A stretch of 64,000 nt of DNA. It comes from Gentiana macrophylla (Eukaryota; Streptophyta; Magnoliopsida; Gentianales; Gentianaceae). The stretch lies in the NCBI GenBank assembly GCA_026214975.1, contig CM047805.1, positions 8,704,463 to 8,768,462 on the forward strand, in the 5' to 3' direction. Position 1 is the stretch's first letter. Every line of letters starts with the position of its first letter. Of this stretch, positions 11,453-22,785 are shown in pieces. The notes below the pieces were generated by a model. It made no database searches, was not told the origin of the DNA, and worked only from the letters and a program-made list of their open reading frames with translations. A program made the translations under genes and the position numbers.

Positions 11453-12284
11453 TATGTTTGTTAGGACGAAATGTAATGGAATTGAATCATTTTTCATTCC
11501 ATTCCAATGTTTGTGTATGATTGTGAAGGAATGAAATGAAATTTTATTCGAATTAAATGAAAAAGATTCATTTTCATTCATTCCAACAATAAATTGAATG
11601 CAATGGAATAAAATGAAAATCGACAAAACACGTGGGTGATGGGGTAAGAGTGGGTGGGTGGTAGGGTAGGTTAGGGTAGGTGATGAAGTTGGGTAGGTAG
11701 GGTAGAGTAGAGGTAGGGGTAGGGTAGGGTAGAGTAGGTGGTGGGGTAAGGTAGGTAAGATGCGTATGGTATGATATGGCGAAATATGGTAGGGTAAGAT
11801 AAGATGGGTTGGCGGTAAGGTATATGGTGGGGTGGTGGTAGTGTAGAGATAGCTAAGGTAGGGTAGGGCAGGGTGGGATGGTGGGTAAGGTTGGGTAGGG
11901 TCTGGTAGTAGGGCATGGTGGTAGGTAAGGTAGGGCAGTGGTGGGTATGATGGGATGGTGGGTAGGGTAGGGAGGGTGTGATGGGTAGGGTAGGATAGAT
12001 TGATGGTGGAGTAGGTAGGGTGGGGTAGATAACGTTGGGTAGGGTGGGTAGGGTAGGTGGGTGGTAGGTAGGTATGGTGGGTAGGTAGGTAAGGCATGGT
12101 GGGTAGAGAGGTAGGGTGCAGTGGGGTGTGGGGTAGGGCTACCCACCCCACCCCACCACTTCCACCATATCCTATTTTTTATTTCATTTTTTCACATCTC
12201 AAACGCAGTAATGAAATGAATTTATTTCATTCCATTCATATTAATTTATTCCATTTCATTCCTGCATAACAAACATGCAATAAG
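11453..12284. mobile_element. Inverted-repeat element containing a GGTAGG-rich array
   Basis: The left end atgtttgttaggacgaaatg and the right end (reverse complement atgtttgttatgcaggaatg) form imperfect terminal inverted repeats. Both flanks are rich in ggaatgaaatgga and its complement, a common layout of plant non-autonomous DNA elements. The core (about 11635-12150) is a strongly strand-biased array of ggtaggg/gtagggt/ggtgggtagg units. No clear target-site duplication was found, so the class is open. Confidence 0.55.
11635..12150 (+). repeat. G-rich GGTAGGGTAGG minisatellite
   Basis: About 500 bp in which the plus strand is nearly free of C and consists of degenerate ggtagg, gggtag and gtggg units. 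The minus strand therefore reads as open Pro/Tyr/Thr/Leu-rich frames that should not be annotated as proteins. G-run spacing suits G-quadruplex formation on the plus strand. Confidence 0.85.
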
Positions 12285-13543
12285 ACTTTCTGTCATCACC
12301 TACGAATCAAAAGCTTGTTTTTTTTTTTTTTGAAAAAACTACGAATCAAAAGTTAGAAATTAGTTTGATGTCTACTAAATGTACATTAAGCTCGTTTCGT
12401 GTCTCTGTAATAATTTTTAGTTGAAATATAATAGTTTTTTTTTTTTTGAAATACTCCTTATTTCTTATTTTAATGATTGTTTTTAACACGTTAACCTATA
12501 TTTTTCCTATAAATAATAACAAAAGAATGGTCGATGTGACATATAATTCTAAAATGACAAGATACATCTTCACCACCAATCAAACTATTTATCTTCTAAG
12601 TTTCCACGACAGCACTATGCATTTGTTGTTTGGTCAATATTTTTTCAACCTTAAATCCAACACTATTTTTGTTGATTTTTTATTTGTGATGATTTTCTTT
12701 TTAGGTTTTTTTCTGGATTAATTTTTCTTGTTTAATTAAAAAAAGAAACTTCATAAAAAAAATAAAAAAAATTACTATTTTGGATTATTTCCAACCCATT
12801 AAAATTGTTTCTATGAACAATGCTGGATTTTTTTTTTTTGCCAGAGCACCTCTAACTTTAGCCACCATAAGTTTCTTTTCCTTTTATAAGGGAGTTTATG
12901 CATGTGTTTTATTTATAGGGATAAGGGTCATAAAAAACATAATATAAAAGATATCAGGCAAAAATAACTATAAGAAAATATGTTTATCAAAAATGATATT
13001 TCATCAGTAAAAGTAAAATTAAAAATGAATTGCGTTGATATTCAGTACAAAACAAGCGTAATTCATTTTCAAATTCATTTTCATTTTCATTTTCACCGAT
13101 TAAATGTTATTTTTGACAAAAATCTTTTTTTATAGTCCTAAAATCCTGACATCTTTCTAAATGTGTCATAATAAACAATTACCTATTATTTATTTGTTCA
13201 TTCAATAAGAACACAAATTTTATCCTGGTCCTGGACCAAATATGATTTGGTGATCCAGGATTAATAGGAAATCAAAATAATACATGGGTCCGGACCGAGT
13301 AAAATATAAATTCCGTGTTTTCACAATTTTACCCCTTTTAAGAATTTCTATTGATGGAAAAATTATGATGATCCAAGACCATCATAAAACTACTGTAATA
13401 ACAAAAATATCTAGATTTTCTTTTTTGATTCAGAAAAAAAATACCAAGCTAAAACCATAATTCGACAATTTTCTTTACTATGAAAAAAATTAATTTAACA
13501 TTTTAACTCCTGTCAGAAATCAGATCGGACGTAATTGTACACT
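12285..13543. other. AT-rich spacer
   Basis: Homopolymeric A and T runs and low-complexity sequence. One 91-codon open frame (12446-12721) is Phe/Ile/Leu-rich by composition and has no recognisable domain. Nothing else seen. Confidence 0.5.
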
Positions 13544-13860
13544 TTGTTTGTTTTGGGTGGCGTTTCTTTGGGAGTTTTTTTTACATCACATCACCCATCA
13601 TATCTTACAACTCTCTTACCAATCATTTCTCCAACTATAAATAAAAAAATATTGAATTATCTCTCATCATTTCACTTTATCAACTTTATAACCTTCTTTA
13701 CCATTATTTTATTTATTATATTACTTTATTTCACCAATCAAATTATAATCTACACAAATTTTAAAAAAATATCTTAACTTTCTAATCATTACTTCAATCA
13801 ATTTATCTTAAAAAAACCCTAAAAAAACTCCAAAAAAAACTTTAACCCAAAACAAACGGA
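13544..13860. mobile_element. MITE with ~40-bp imperfect terminal inverted repeats
   Basis: The left end ttgtttgttttgggtggcg continues into tttgggagttttttt. The right end reads, as reverse complement, tccgtttgttttgggttaaag continuing into ttttggagttttttt. The core is AT-rich and non-coding. Length about 315 bp. Flanking duplications could not be fixed. Confidence 0.7.
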
Positions 13861-14240
13861 TACATGGATGAGAACAAACGTTTTATTCTCTTCCTCTCTC
13901 CTCGAATATAATGAACTATTCTTTTCCCCATTCCCCAATAAAGAAAATGTAGAATAAACCAGAGTTATTTACACAATAGTGAATTGAACCTACCGTGATA
14001 CAGTATTTCGAGTAATATTCGGTTTTATATAAGTTGAAAATAGACATTCGGTCTTATATAGTTGATATTGAGTTTACATTCGGCTTTTCAGAACTAAAAT
14101 GTCACCGTAATACTCGTACAATAGATTTAACGTGATGCCAATAATAAATGCAAAAAAAGCATTCTTGTTAAAAAAAACCCTTTAAAATTAGATTTTACAC
14201 CTATTTTGTTTTTCTTTGGTTATTATAAATTTATAACCAC

Positions 14241-14400
14241 TTGAAAATGTGAAATACTTGTGTGGAGAGGGATTTTGATGTGAAGTGACGGGTGAAACGA
14301 TCAAAACACACAGTTTAAAAACAAGATTAAAATATATGGTGTGTATGTCTTCACACCGTGCGGATACAATACACAAGAACCTCTCCTTCAAAATGGTCTA
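14241..14400. mobile_element. Short MITE, same family as the one in LPEAT2 intron 12
   Basis: The left part gaaatacttgtgtggagag, then gtgaagtgacgggtgaaac and cacagtttaaa, occurs in inverted orientation in 19881-20053 (cacaagtatttcccg, gtttcatccgtcacttcac, tttaaactgtgtgg). The right end carries a complementary acacaagaacctctcc. It lies about 250 bp upstream of the LPEAT2 start codon. Confidence 0.65.
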
Positions 14401-14650
14401 CTTTCAATTTTTTTTCTCTTCAATATATATTTTCTTTTCAAGAAAAAGGTGTTACCTTTTTAAAAAAAAGTGACCAATTGTGGAATCCATTTCCCACTCT
14501 TTACACCCCAATCCCCCATTAGTTGTGCATTACACTCGCATTTCTGTCTGAATCAGATCAATTTTTACACTAAAATAACATCCACTTTGTTCCTGTTGAC
14601 ATATAAACGACCACCGCCGGCCGCCGTGACCACCATCGCCGCCGTCAGCG

Positions 14651-16762
14651 ATGGCAGACAACAGTCTCTCAACTCCACTCCTATCCACTCCCCAACAAAC
14701 CGATTACAAAGACCATCTTATTCTTACAGTAAATGAAACAACCCCATCAAGTCAAATCCGTACATGTAATGGGTCTGACTTGATTTCAAAGAATCATAAA
14801 CAGAATGGTGAAGTTCATGTACAGTTTGATGAAAAAGAAGTCCAAAATCCGTATAATTTTCTTGGGTCGAGTGGATTTGAGGTCCCTGAACCGCCTACAG
14901 TTGATCCGTTTAGGAATAATACGCCTAAAATTGAAGGGGTTTATGAGTGGTTGAAGATTGTGGTTTGTTTACCGATTGCTTTGATTAGGCTTGTGTTTTT
15001 TGGGTTTTTCTTGATGGTGGGTTATGTGGCTACTACTTGTGCTCTTCATGGTTGGAAAGAGAGAGAGAATCCTATGCCGAAATGGAGGTCAAGAATTATG
15101 TGGATCACTCGTTTATGCACTCGGTGTATCCTCTTTTCTTTTGGGTCTGTTTCTTTGAACTTTAACTTGTTTATTTATGCATTTTTTTAATGGAGTTCTT
15201 AATAGTAATATATATAGACTTTCGGGTGTGTTTAGTGATATAACAGTGAATCAACGGGTACGGTGACCATCAATTTTTTCGCGATTTGATTCTAGATTTG
15301 AGAATCGATTTTTTTTGTAGAGCTGAGAGTGACTTCTTTTAGGGCTGATAATCGACTTTTTAATGGTTGATTCTAGAGCTGAGAATCGACTATTTCATTG
15401 TTGATTCTAGATTTGAGAATCAATTTTTTTCTAGGGTTGAGAGTGATTTCTTTTAAGGCTGAGACGGTTCATTCTTGGGCTGATAATCGACTTTTTCATG
15501 GTTGATTCTTGAGCTGAGAATCAGCTTTTTCATGGTTGATTATATAGCTGAGAATCGGCTTTTTCATGGTTGAATCTAGGGCTGAGAATCCACTTTTTTC
15601 TAGAACTGAGACGGTTGATTATAGAGCTGAGAATAGACTTTTTCATGGTTGATTATAGTGCCGAGAGTCAACTTTTTCACGGTTGTTTCTAGTACAGTTG
15701 ATTCTAGTGATGTATATCAACTATCCGTCAGTTCACTAGGTTAAAGACGATTGTTTTCGGTGTGATGCCACCTTTTTTTTTTTTGGTTGCGGTTGTGTAT
15801 GAATAGAATGCTTGTTTTTGAAGGTTTTGGGATTAATTTGAAGCTTAGTTTGCTTTTTATTCTGATATATATTATTGCAGTTTCCATTGGATACGCCGAA
15901 AAGGAAGACCTGCTCCACGAGAAATCGCTCCAATTGTTGTATCTAACCATGTGTCTTATGTTGACCCTATCTTCTTTTTCTACGAAATGTTTCCGACCAT
16001 CGTTGCATCCGAATCCCATGATTCCATGCCCTTTGTTGGCACTATCATTAGAGCAATGCAGGTAATTTCATGACCGGTTAAACAATTTTTACTAGTGAAT
16101 TATGGTATAATACTTCACATTTTTTGGTAGTTTTTGATTGTATGTCTAAAGGGTTTTTTCGGTTTGTGGATTTACAGGTTATATATGTGGATAGATTCTC
16201 GAAAACATCAAGAAAGGATGCTGTTAATGAAATAAAGGTAATAAATGTAAACCACATTCTAATTTGCTCTTTGTCTATCTTATATATCTCTATATCTATG
16301 GTAGAAGTTTGGTTTTCGGGGGTTTCGGGCTTAAATTTCATTGCGAATTTCGCATGTTAATTTGTTTAGCTATAACAATGTGGTGCATCTTTCCCGGAAA
16401 TTCAATTGCGAGGCGTCCTCTATTGGATTCAATAAAAACACAATACGTTGTTTGATTTTTGTGTGTTTGTTTTGTTTCGTTTATGGGCTTACTTCTAGTG
16501 TATATTTAGTACCGTGTGTCATGTTTTGATTGGATGTAAGTGAATCTCCTCATTTGTCGACACCCCGTATTAGAATTTCTTCTAGGGATATGGCACCAGT
16601 CTTTCCTTTTTGGTATTCAGGACCCACTGGCCCGACCAATTCGGAATTCGGCCCGGGTCGTGCTTGGAGAGCATTTGCTTGTTATTTGTACTTATAGTAT
16701 TTGTTGATTGAAGATCTCCAGATGTATTTGTTGAGTGATTTTCGAAAGTATACGTCGAAAAA

Positions 16763-16793
<31 letters not shown>

Positions 16794-18829
16794 CACAAAG
16801 AACTATGAATATGTAAGCTATTTGATACAGAACTTTAATTTCAAGGAGATATGAATACAGAGAAGGGCTTCACGCAATCGTTTCCCTCGAGTGCTTTTAT
16901 TTCCCGAGGGAACAACAAGTAATGGAAGAGTTATTATTTCTTTCGAGCTTGGCGCGTTTATTCCCGGATATCCCATCCAACCGGTCGTCGTACGCTATCC
17001 TCATGTGCATTTTGATCAATCATGGTGAGTATATTGTGTGTGTATATATATATATATATCAACTTCTTGAAAAACCCTGTTTATTTGGGACAGTATTATA
17101 CTCTGCAATTTTTATGGTGATTGTTTTCGCGTAGGGGAAACGTCACGTTGGCGCAGCTTATGTTCAGGATGTTCACACAGTTCCACAATTTCATGGAGGT
17201 ACTTGGCATTCACAATCAACTTTTTCACGGTCGATAATTGACTCGACTTTTATTCAATGATTTATACAAAATGTTATTTATTACTAGATGTCTAGATCAT
17301 GTATATATAATTATGAGAATAGCTGTTAAAGAAAGCTCAACTAGCTTGCGAGCTACCCGATTACTCAATTTTGAAGCTTAAGATTAAATCGATTAGTAAT
17401 TTAAGTAGCTCGGCTCGGGAAAAATAAACCGAATCCATTCAAACAAAGGACGGAGCTAGGATTTCAACTCTGGGTGGGCTTCGTTAAGAAGATTTAGTGG
17501 ATTGGAGTTTGTCCGGGTGGGCTTAGCCCCCCTACACTTTACATCTGATCTACCTTAATCCTTGATTCAAACACCTTTTCGACTTTCGAGTCGAGTACAA
17601 GTAGCTCGACTTCATTACAACCCTAATCTTAGCAAGATATGATGCAGATAATTTTTGTTGATACTGACACTAAGATATATACTGTATTTTTATTTTTTGT
17701 TTAAATGCTTTTATTTGGTTGTTTAATATCTTTTACACATTTGTGTTTGATGAAATCTAATAGATTGAATATCTTCCCGTCGTATCACCGTTGGAGAATA
17801 CGAAGGAAAGCGCTTCTCAATTTGCTCAGAGGGTTAGTCGAATTTGATTGATATTTTATTAACCTCTTATTCAAATTTTCAATCATTTTTAGACAAGAAT
17901 TGGCTTCATTGAAAATTTGCAGGCTAGCCATGCAATCGCAACCTCGTTGAATGTTGTCCAGACCTCACATTCTTACGGAGACGTGTTGCTCTACTCGAAA
18001 GCAAGTGAACTCAAGCAGGTTCATTGCCACGAGTTTTTCGTGTTTGATTTCCGAACCGAACTTTTTTAGAAGTCGATTGTGGGCCATATAATCGTGTTTG
18101 AAAGGTCGAATTGTGATAATCACCATTGGAAAGTTGTATTATAGACCAGTATATTTAATCGATTTTCAAAAAGTCGAAGCTTTTTGCATATGCTTACGAA
18201 CGGACACTTGTTTGATTATCAAGCGGATACTCATGATTTGGTTTTAAATGAGTCCTAGTTTAAGATTGAATGAGTGTAGTTAGTTGACAACATACTAGAA
18301 CTTCATCATCACGTGCTTTCGTATAATTGAATTGATTGAATTCGGATATACTCATGATTTTGTTTGTTAGATATATAATGTGATTTTATACAATTTCTTT
18401 GTCTTTGCAGGAGAATCCCTCTCTTTATTTGGTTGAAATGGCTTGGATTAAAAAGGCAAGTGTATTTGAGATTAAACCCGATTAAATCATCATCAATAGT
18501 TTGACACTCAGCTCGGCTCGTTTAACACCTTTAGCATACTAAGTTCCAAATGAAGTTCTAAATGCCGTCATTTTGGTGATCTCTGCAAAGATCACCGGTC
18601 CTCCGAATTCCTTTATCTTTTAGTTCTAGTTTTTGGTCTCATTTCATTTTATTTTTATTTTTTCGTTGAATTAATGGGAGGACGTTGACCTCGTGTCTTT
18701 GTTTCACAGTCTTTATCGTTAAGCTCTATGGAAGCTGTTGATCTCCTAGAAATATTTCTCCAGATGAAGCCAGATTCGAGGTACATACGACCGAATAACT
18801 TTTGCCCACGTGTTTTAATGTTATAATAT

Positions 18830-18861
<32 letters not shown>

Positions 18862-18980
18862 AACCATTTTAGTACAGCATCTGAATGCAATAGTTGTAAA
18901 GTAATGATTTATATTATGATTTATGAGACAGGTGCCTTATCATTTCCAATTTCTCATAAGGGTTTTATTTTTTATTTTTT

Positions 18981-19029
<49 letters not shown>

Positions 19030-20442
19030 GTTTTTTCAACTTTAGATCCACACATTTTCTCATTTAATTCATCTCTCCATTTGCTAGCAAGTTTTCTGGA
19101 AATATCTTTTTTTTTTCTTTCCGAAAGATTGACTTTTTTTGGTTCTCTTATTTTTGTAGGGGACAAGTAGAAATCCACAACTTCCTCCATGTTCTCAGAT
19201 TGAAATGTTGTGCCCTTTCTGAGAAGGTAAAACATATTGTTCCTTTTTATTTCGACACTTTACATTTTCCAAAACAACATTTATTATTGTTCCTTTCTAT
19301 TCTTTTAACTTTATTTATTAGATTTAAAATTAGTATTTTTTTTTTCCTTTCTTTTCCTTCTTTGACTTGTTTAAATATATTGGTTGCAGATATTTCACTT
19401 CATTGATGTACAGAAAATTGGCAAAATAACATTTAAACAGGTATTTCTTTCCCCATTTATTTGGGCTTTTTCATACTCCAACCAACTACATGTCTCTATG
19501 TACCGCGGGATAGAGCCTCACACCATTTTTCAGCAGAGTCCCCTGAGCCAACTTATTTTTCGTAGCATCCATCGATATACGATAGTTTACGAAACACGAC
19601 TGTGACAAATATTTGATTCAAATCGTTTTGTGATTTTAGTTCTTGATCGGATCGGCTCACATCTTGAAGCAGCCAGGATTTCTTCATGCTTGTGAATGTG
19701 CATTTGGAGCATGTGATATTAACAATCAGAATTACGTCTCGGATCAAGAGGTAATTCTCTTCTCGGTTTTCGCAAATGATATACGAGTCCACTACACACA
19801 CATATATATGTAGAGTATTGGCCCCACTGATCAATGAGCGGGACCCATATTCATCAATCAGTCCCATCGGCGTATATAACCGTGTACTAGTAGGGAAATA
19901 CATGGTGTGGTCACTCCATTTATGTGGAGTGATGACTTCGCTGCATCGGGACCGTCAGTTTTTAAATTGGATTTAAACTGTGTGGTTCAGATCGTTTCAT
20001 CCGTCACTTCACTCTAAAATACACTCTCCACACAAGTATTTCCCGTAGTAGTAACATAATGTAGTGATGATCATATTGTCATTCAACGCCGTTTGATAGT
20101 CAACCACATTTATACTGTAATCTGTGTTCTTACCAGCTCGGGGAGTCGGTTAAACCGGCGATTCCTACCTTAAACGCGGAAGAGGTACCCCTCGAGTCGT
20201 TTATTTTTTTGGTTTTGTTTTGTGTTTTGTGTTTTTTTTTGGTCCAACTGTGTGTGTGTTTTTTCATTTGTTTTTTGCAGATTACACGGCTTTTCACGTT
20301 GTTCGATGTGGACGGAGACGGGAAAATAAGCAAGGATGATTTCACATCGTGTTTACGGAAGAATCCATTGTTAATCGCGATATTTTCACCCTTGTTACAG
20401 TGTAGAAACTACTTATCAGTGGAGGAGGGGGTTGGGTTGTAG
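14651..20442 (+). CDS. LPEAT2: Lysophosphatidylethanolamine acyltransferase 2 (LPEAT2-like), 14 exons
   Basis: LPEAT2 re-acylates lysophosphatidylethanolamine and other lysophospholipids at internal membranes. Exons: 14651-15144, 15881-16061, 16178-16237, 16861-17024, 17135-17198, 17764-17832, 17923-18018, 18411-18455, 18710-18780, 19160-19226, 19390-19440, 19640-19750, 20137-20184, 20281-20442. They join in frame to 560 residues (Arabidopsis protein about 540). Visible features: PTVDPFRNNTP then a hydrophobic pair (IVVCLPIALIRLVFFGFFL) as membrane anchor; ENPMPKWRSRIMWITRLCTR; acyltransferase block I SNHVSYVDP (HxxxxD); block III FPEGTTSNG; IPGYPIQPVVVRYPH. The C-terminal third holds EF-hand-like segments; the last, DVDGDGKISKDD, is canonical, while the middle one (DINNQNYVSDQE) keeps few ligands. 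Intron 8 uses a GC donor (AAG|GCAAGT) and intron 1 an unusual GTCTGT donor. All catalytic motifs are intact, so it is probably functional. Confidence 0.93.
15216..15720 (+). repeat. Minisatellite in LPEAT2 intron 1
   Basis: About ten degenerate copies of a ~35-45 bp unit on the theme gctgagaatcgactttttcatggttgattctag. It fills most of the 736-bp first intron. Unit length varies because cores are lost or fused. Confidence 0.8.
18986..19028 (+). repeat. (GT)n microsatellite in LPEAT2 intron 9
   Basis: About 21 consecutive GT dinucleotides, preceded in the same intron by a (TA)n run at 18841-18860. Confidence 0.95.
19881..20053. mobile_element. MITE in LPEAT2 intron 12
   Basis: The ends gtgtactagtagggaaatac and gtatttcccgtagtagtaac form terminal inverted repeats about 170 bp apart; an inner palindrome, gtcactccatttatgtggagtgat, adds to the foldback. 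It shares its right half, inverted, with the element at 14241-14400. Confidence 0.7.
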
Positions 20443-21517
20443 ATGAAGAATCTAATGTGAGGAAAAAGAAAAAAAAAATGGTGTCTCAATTTTGGTGTAA
20501 ATTATCCCCATTCATACTTTGTTTTTAATGATTATGGGGTTTAGTGTGCTTACAATCGAAACATCGCGTTAAATCACGAGGTTTATATGTTTATAAGGGG
20601 ATTCTTGTACGAATAGTATATCACGTCGTTATTGGTTGAGTGATACGTGTTTCGTATAAATGACAAACATCCGACGGTCTGAGGAATCCGGAAGCAAATT
20701 GATGCGAACGGGTCGGTTCGAATGGGCCATGAGAAGCAAGTGTGAGGGTTTTTGTTAAAGTTTTTTTTTTTTTTTTTGTTGTTAACTTTTCACAAGGTTA
20801 TTGAATTGAATTGTCTTTTCAAGGTTAAAATAACCTTACACACATTCTGAGGTCTTAGATGACTGGTCTGGTCTGTACGATCGTGTAGTCATTCACTAGT
20901 AATAAACCATTATTTCATCCCGACTCGACAGAATGATGAGGAAGTTAATCATACTGACTCAGCAGTCCCTTAGGTGGGAAAACCATGACCTAGTGCCACA
21001 AGAAATCATCATGAATTCAGAACTAATTCTCACACTGCGGCTGCTGGGATTCGATCATGCGTGATTGGTGCAATCGGCCACATGACCGGCAGGGCGGACG
21101 CAGACCCCCAGATGAGGGGGGTGATACAGTAACAATTTTTTTTACAGTCCCCTGGACGAGGGGGGCAATACAGTAGCATTTTTTTTTACAAGTCCGACAA
21201 CTACATTTTGTTTGAATAATAAAGATAATACAGAAAATCATCTTCAATTTATACTTAAGAGTCACGACTTATCATTCTTTTTAATTTTGATTTGACAATA
21301 ATAATATAATACAACATTATGGTTCGCTTTACATTTTGTCTTTCTATTGTTTTTATTATAATGAAATTTCTTAAAATACATTACTTTAGTAATGATTAGT
21401 AAGAAATCGTTAAGTTATTCAACCATATTAGGTGACAAAACGAATATGGGGGGCGAAACTTTTTGTTTAAGTTTTCAAAAAAAAAAAAAACCTTATTATT
21501 TAAGGGGATAAATAAAA
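20443..21517. other. LPEAT2 3' flank and spacer with a small duplication
   Basis: The 3' UTR of LPEAT2 presumably lies in the first few hundred bases. At 21101-21190 a ~60-bp unit is duplicated (cagatgaggggggtgatacagtaac... and ctggacgaggggggcaatacagtagc..., each followed by a T run and acagtcc / acaagtcc). No gene seen. Confidence 0.55.
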
Positions 21518-21519
21518 TA

Positions 21520-21756
21520 CTCCCTCCATTCTGTATTATAAGTCCTTTTGGATAGATTAAGAAAAATCATAAACGAATTACTTTTTAATATTTCAAGCCC
21601 AAAATATTGTATTGTTTATTTAAAGTGACATATAATATCGCGTTGTTTAATGTGAAATCGAAACAATCGATTAATCTCAGATTGAAATGTGAGAATGACT
21701 TATATTTTGGGACGTAAAAAAATTTTAAAGGATTTATATTACGTGACGGAGGAGAG
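21520..21756. mobile_element. Stowaway-like (Tc1/mariner) MITE
   Basis: The left end CTCCCTCCATTCTGTATTAT is preceded by TA and the right end ACGTGACGGAGGAGAG is followed by TA. CTCCCTCC termini with TA target-site duplications are the signature of plant Stowaway elements. About 237 bp, non-coding. It sits immediately upstream of the LTR retrotransposon end at 21776. Confidence 0.8.
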
Positions 21757-21775
21757 TACATATTATTTATACTAG

Positions 21776-22785
21776 TGTAAACGCCTGCTTCGACACCGAG
21801 TCCTTCATCCGAATCGAACGCGTCGCACGCGCATAATATTAATAAATAATATCACACGTAGCGCCTCTACTACGTCAGTATCAAATAAAGCAAACGGAAG
21901 TTTAAAGACTGGGTAAATTTTCCAAACAACCAAGAATAGAAATAAAGAACTAAAGAGGAAATGTAATATTATTACATCCAAACGAAACCAACGAATCCAA
22001 ATCTTTACGAATTTAAAAGTACTAAAAGCGACAACAAGATCCAATAGCGATCCAAGTCTATGAAGTAAATGAAGAAATAAATAATAAACAAGGTCTTCAA
22101 GTCCGCGTCTTCAAACGCGTCGTCATCAAAGTCCTCCTCGAAGTCATCGCTTACTTGCTCGTTTTCTCTCCCCAAACACATAAATAAACATGCATTTGAG
22201 GTAAGTACATTTGTACAAAGTAAAAGTAGAAGCTACAATTTAATTAAGGTTATTATTAAAAGATTATCTTGGTGAGACCGACTCAATCTAGTGGTTCAAT
22301 CCATGCCCATCGACATGTCAGCGACTAAACGCTTCTAACTAGCTTTGTCTTTGTTACACCATTATTCAAGGACACAATGCATGGTGAAAATTCCACCACG
22401 AGATATACTTGCCAACTACGGTGATTAGCACCGTAGTCCCGGATCTCCCCGTATGCATATCGCTCGATGGATTTCCTCCACTACCCTTCACCTTTTGAGC
22501 CAGTAGCGTTGTCCACCTTTTATGAACGTATCACATCGCCGATTTGAATCAGTGCCTAACCGAGAATAGATGACGTTTTAGCTTTTACTACACTTATGTA
22601 ATTATTATGGTGAATTAACTAGCCACCTAAGTGTTTTCAAGATGAAATCTCACCTTAAAAACTCTACTCCCTCACTTAGACGACTAGACATCACATCCTA
22701 TCAATTACACAGACATTGATGAACCCTAGTTCATCAAAGCACAAGCCCTTTCATGCCCTTCCGATGGATCCGAACTTCAACTCCC
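21776..22785 (-). repeat. Truncated 3' LTR
   Basis: Matches 25806-26821 base for base over long stretches (for example the block ending cggatccgaacttcaactccc), with scattered indels and substitutions. The terminus TGT...ACA is slightly eroded. It lacks the half that corresponds to 26822-28022. Confidence 0.88.

Noticed and set aside
11635..12150. Interstitial telomere repeat
   Set aside because: Units are ggtagg/gggtag variants, not the plant TTTAGGG, and the array is inside an inverted-repeat element.
11429..12151. 240-codon Pro/Tyr/Leu/Thr-rich frame on the minus strand
   Set aside because: Translation of the GGTAGG array; all three frames are similarly open and the ends run into AT-rich flanks.
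12446..12721. Possible small membrane protein of 91 codons
   Set aside because: Hydrophobicity follows from T-rich composition; no leader, splice sites or family resemblance.
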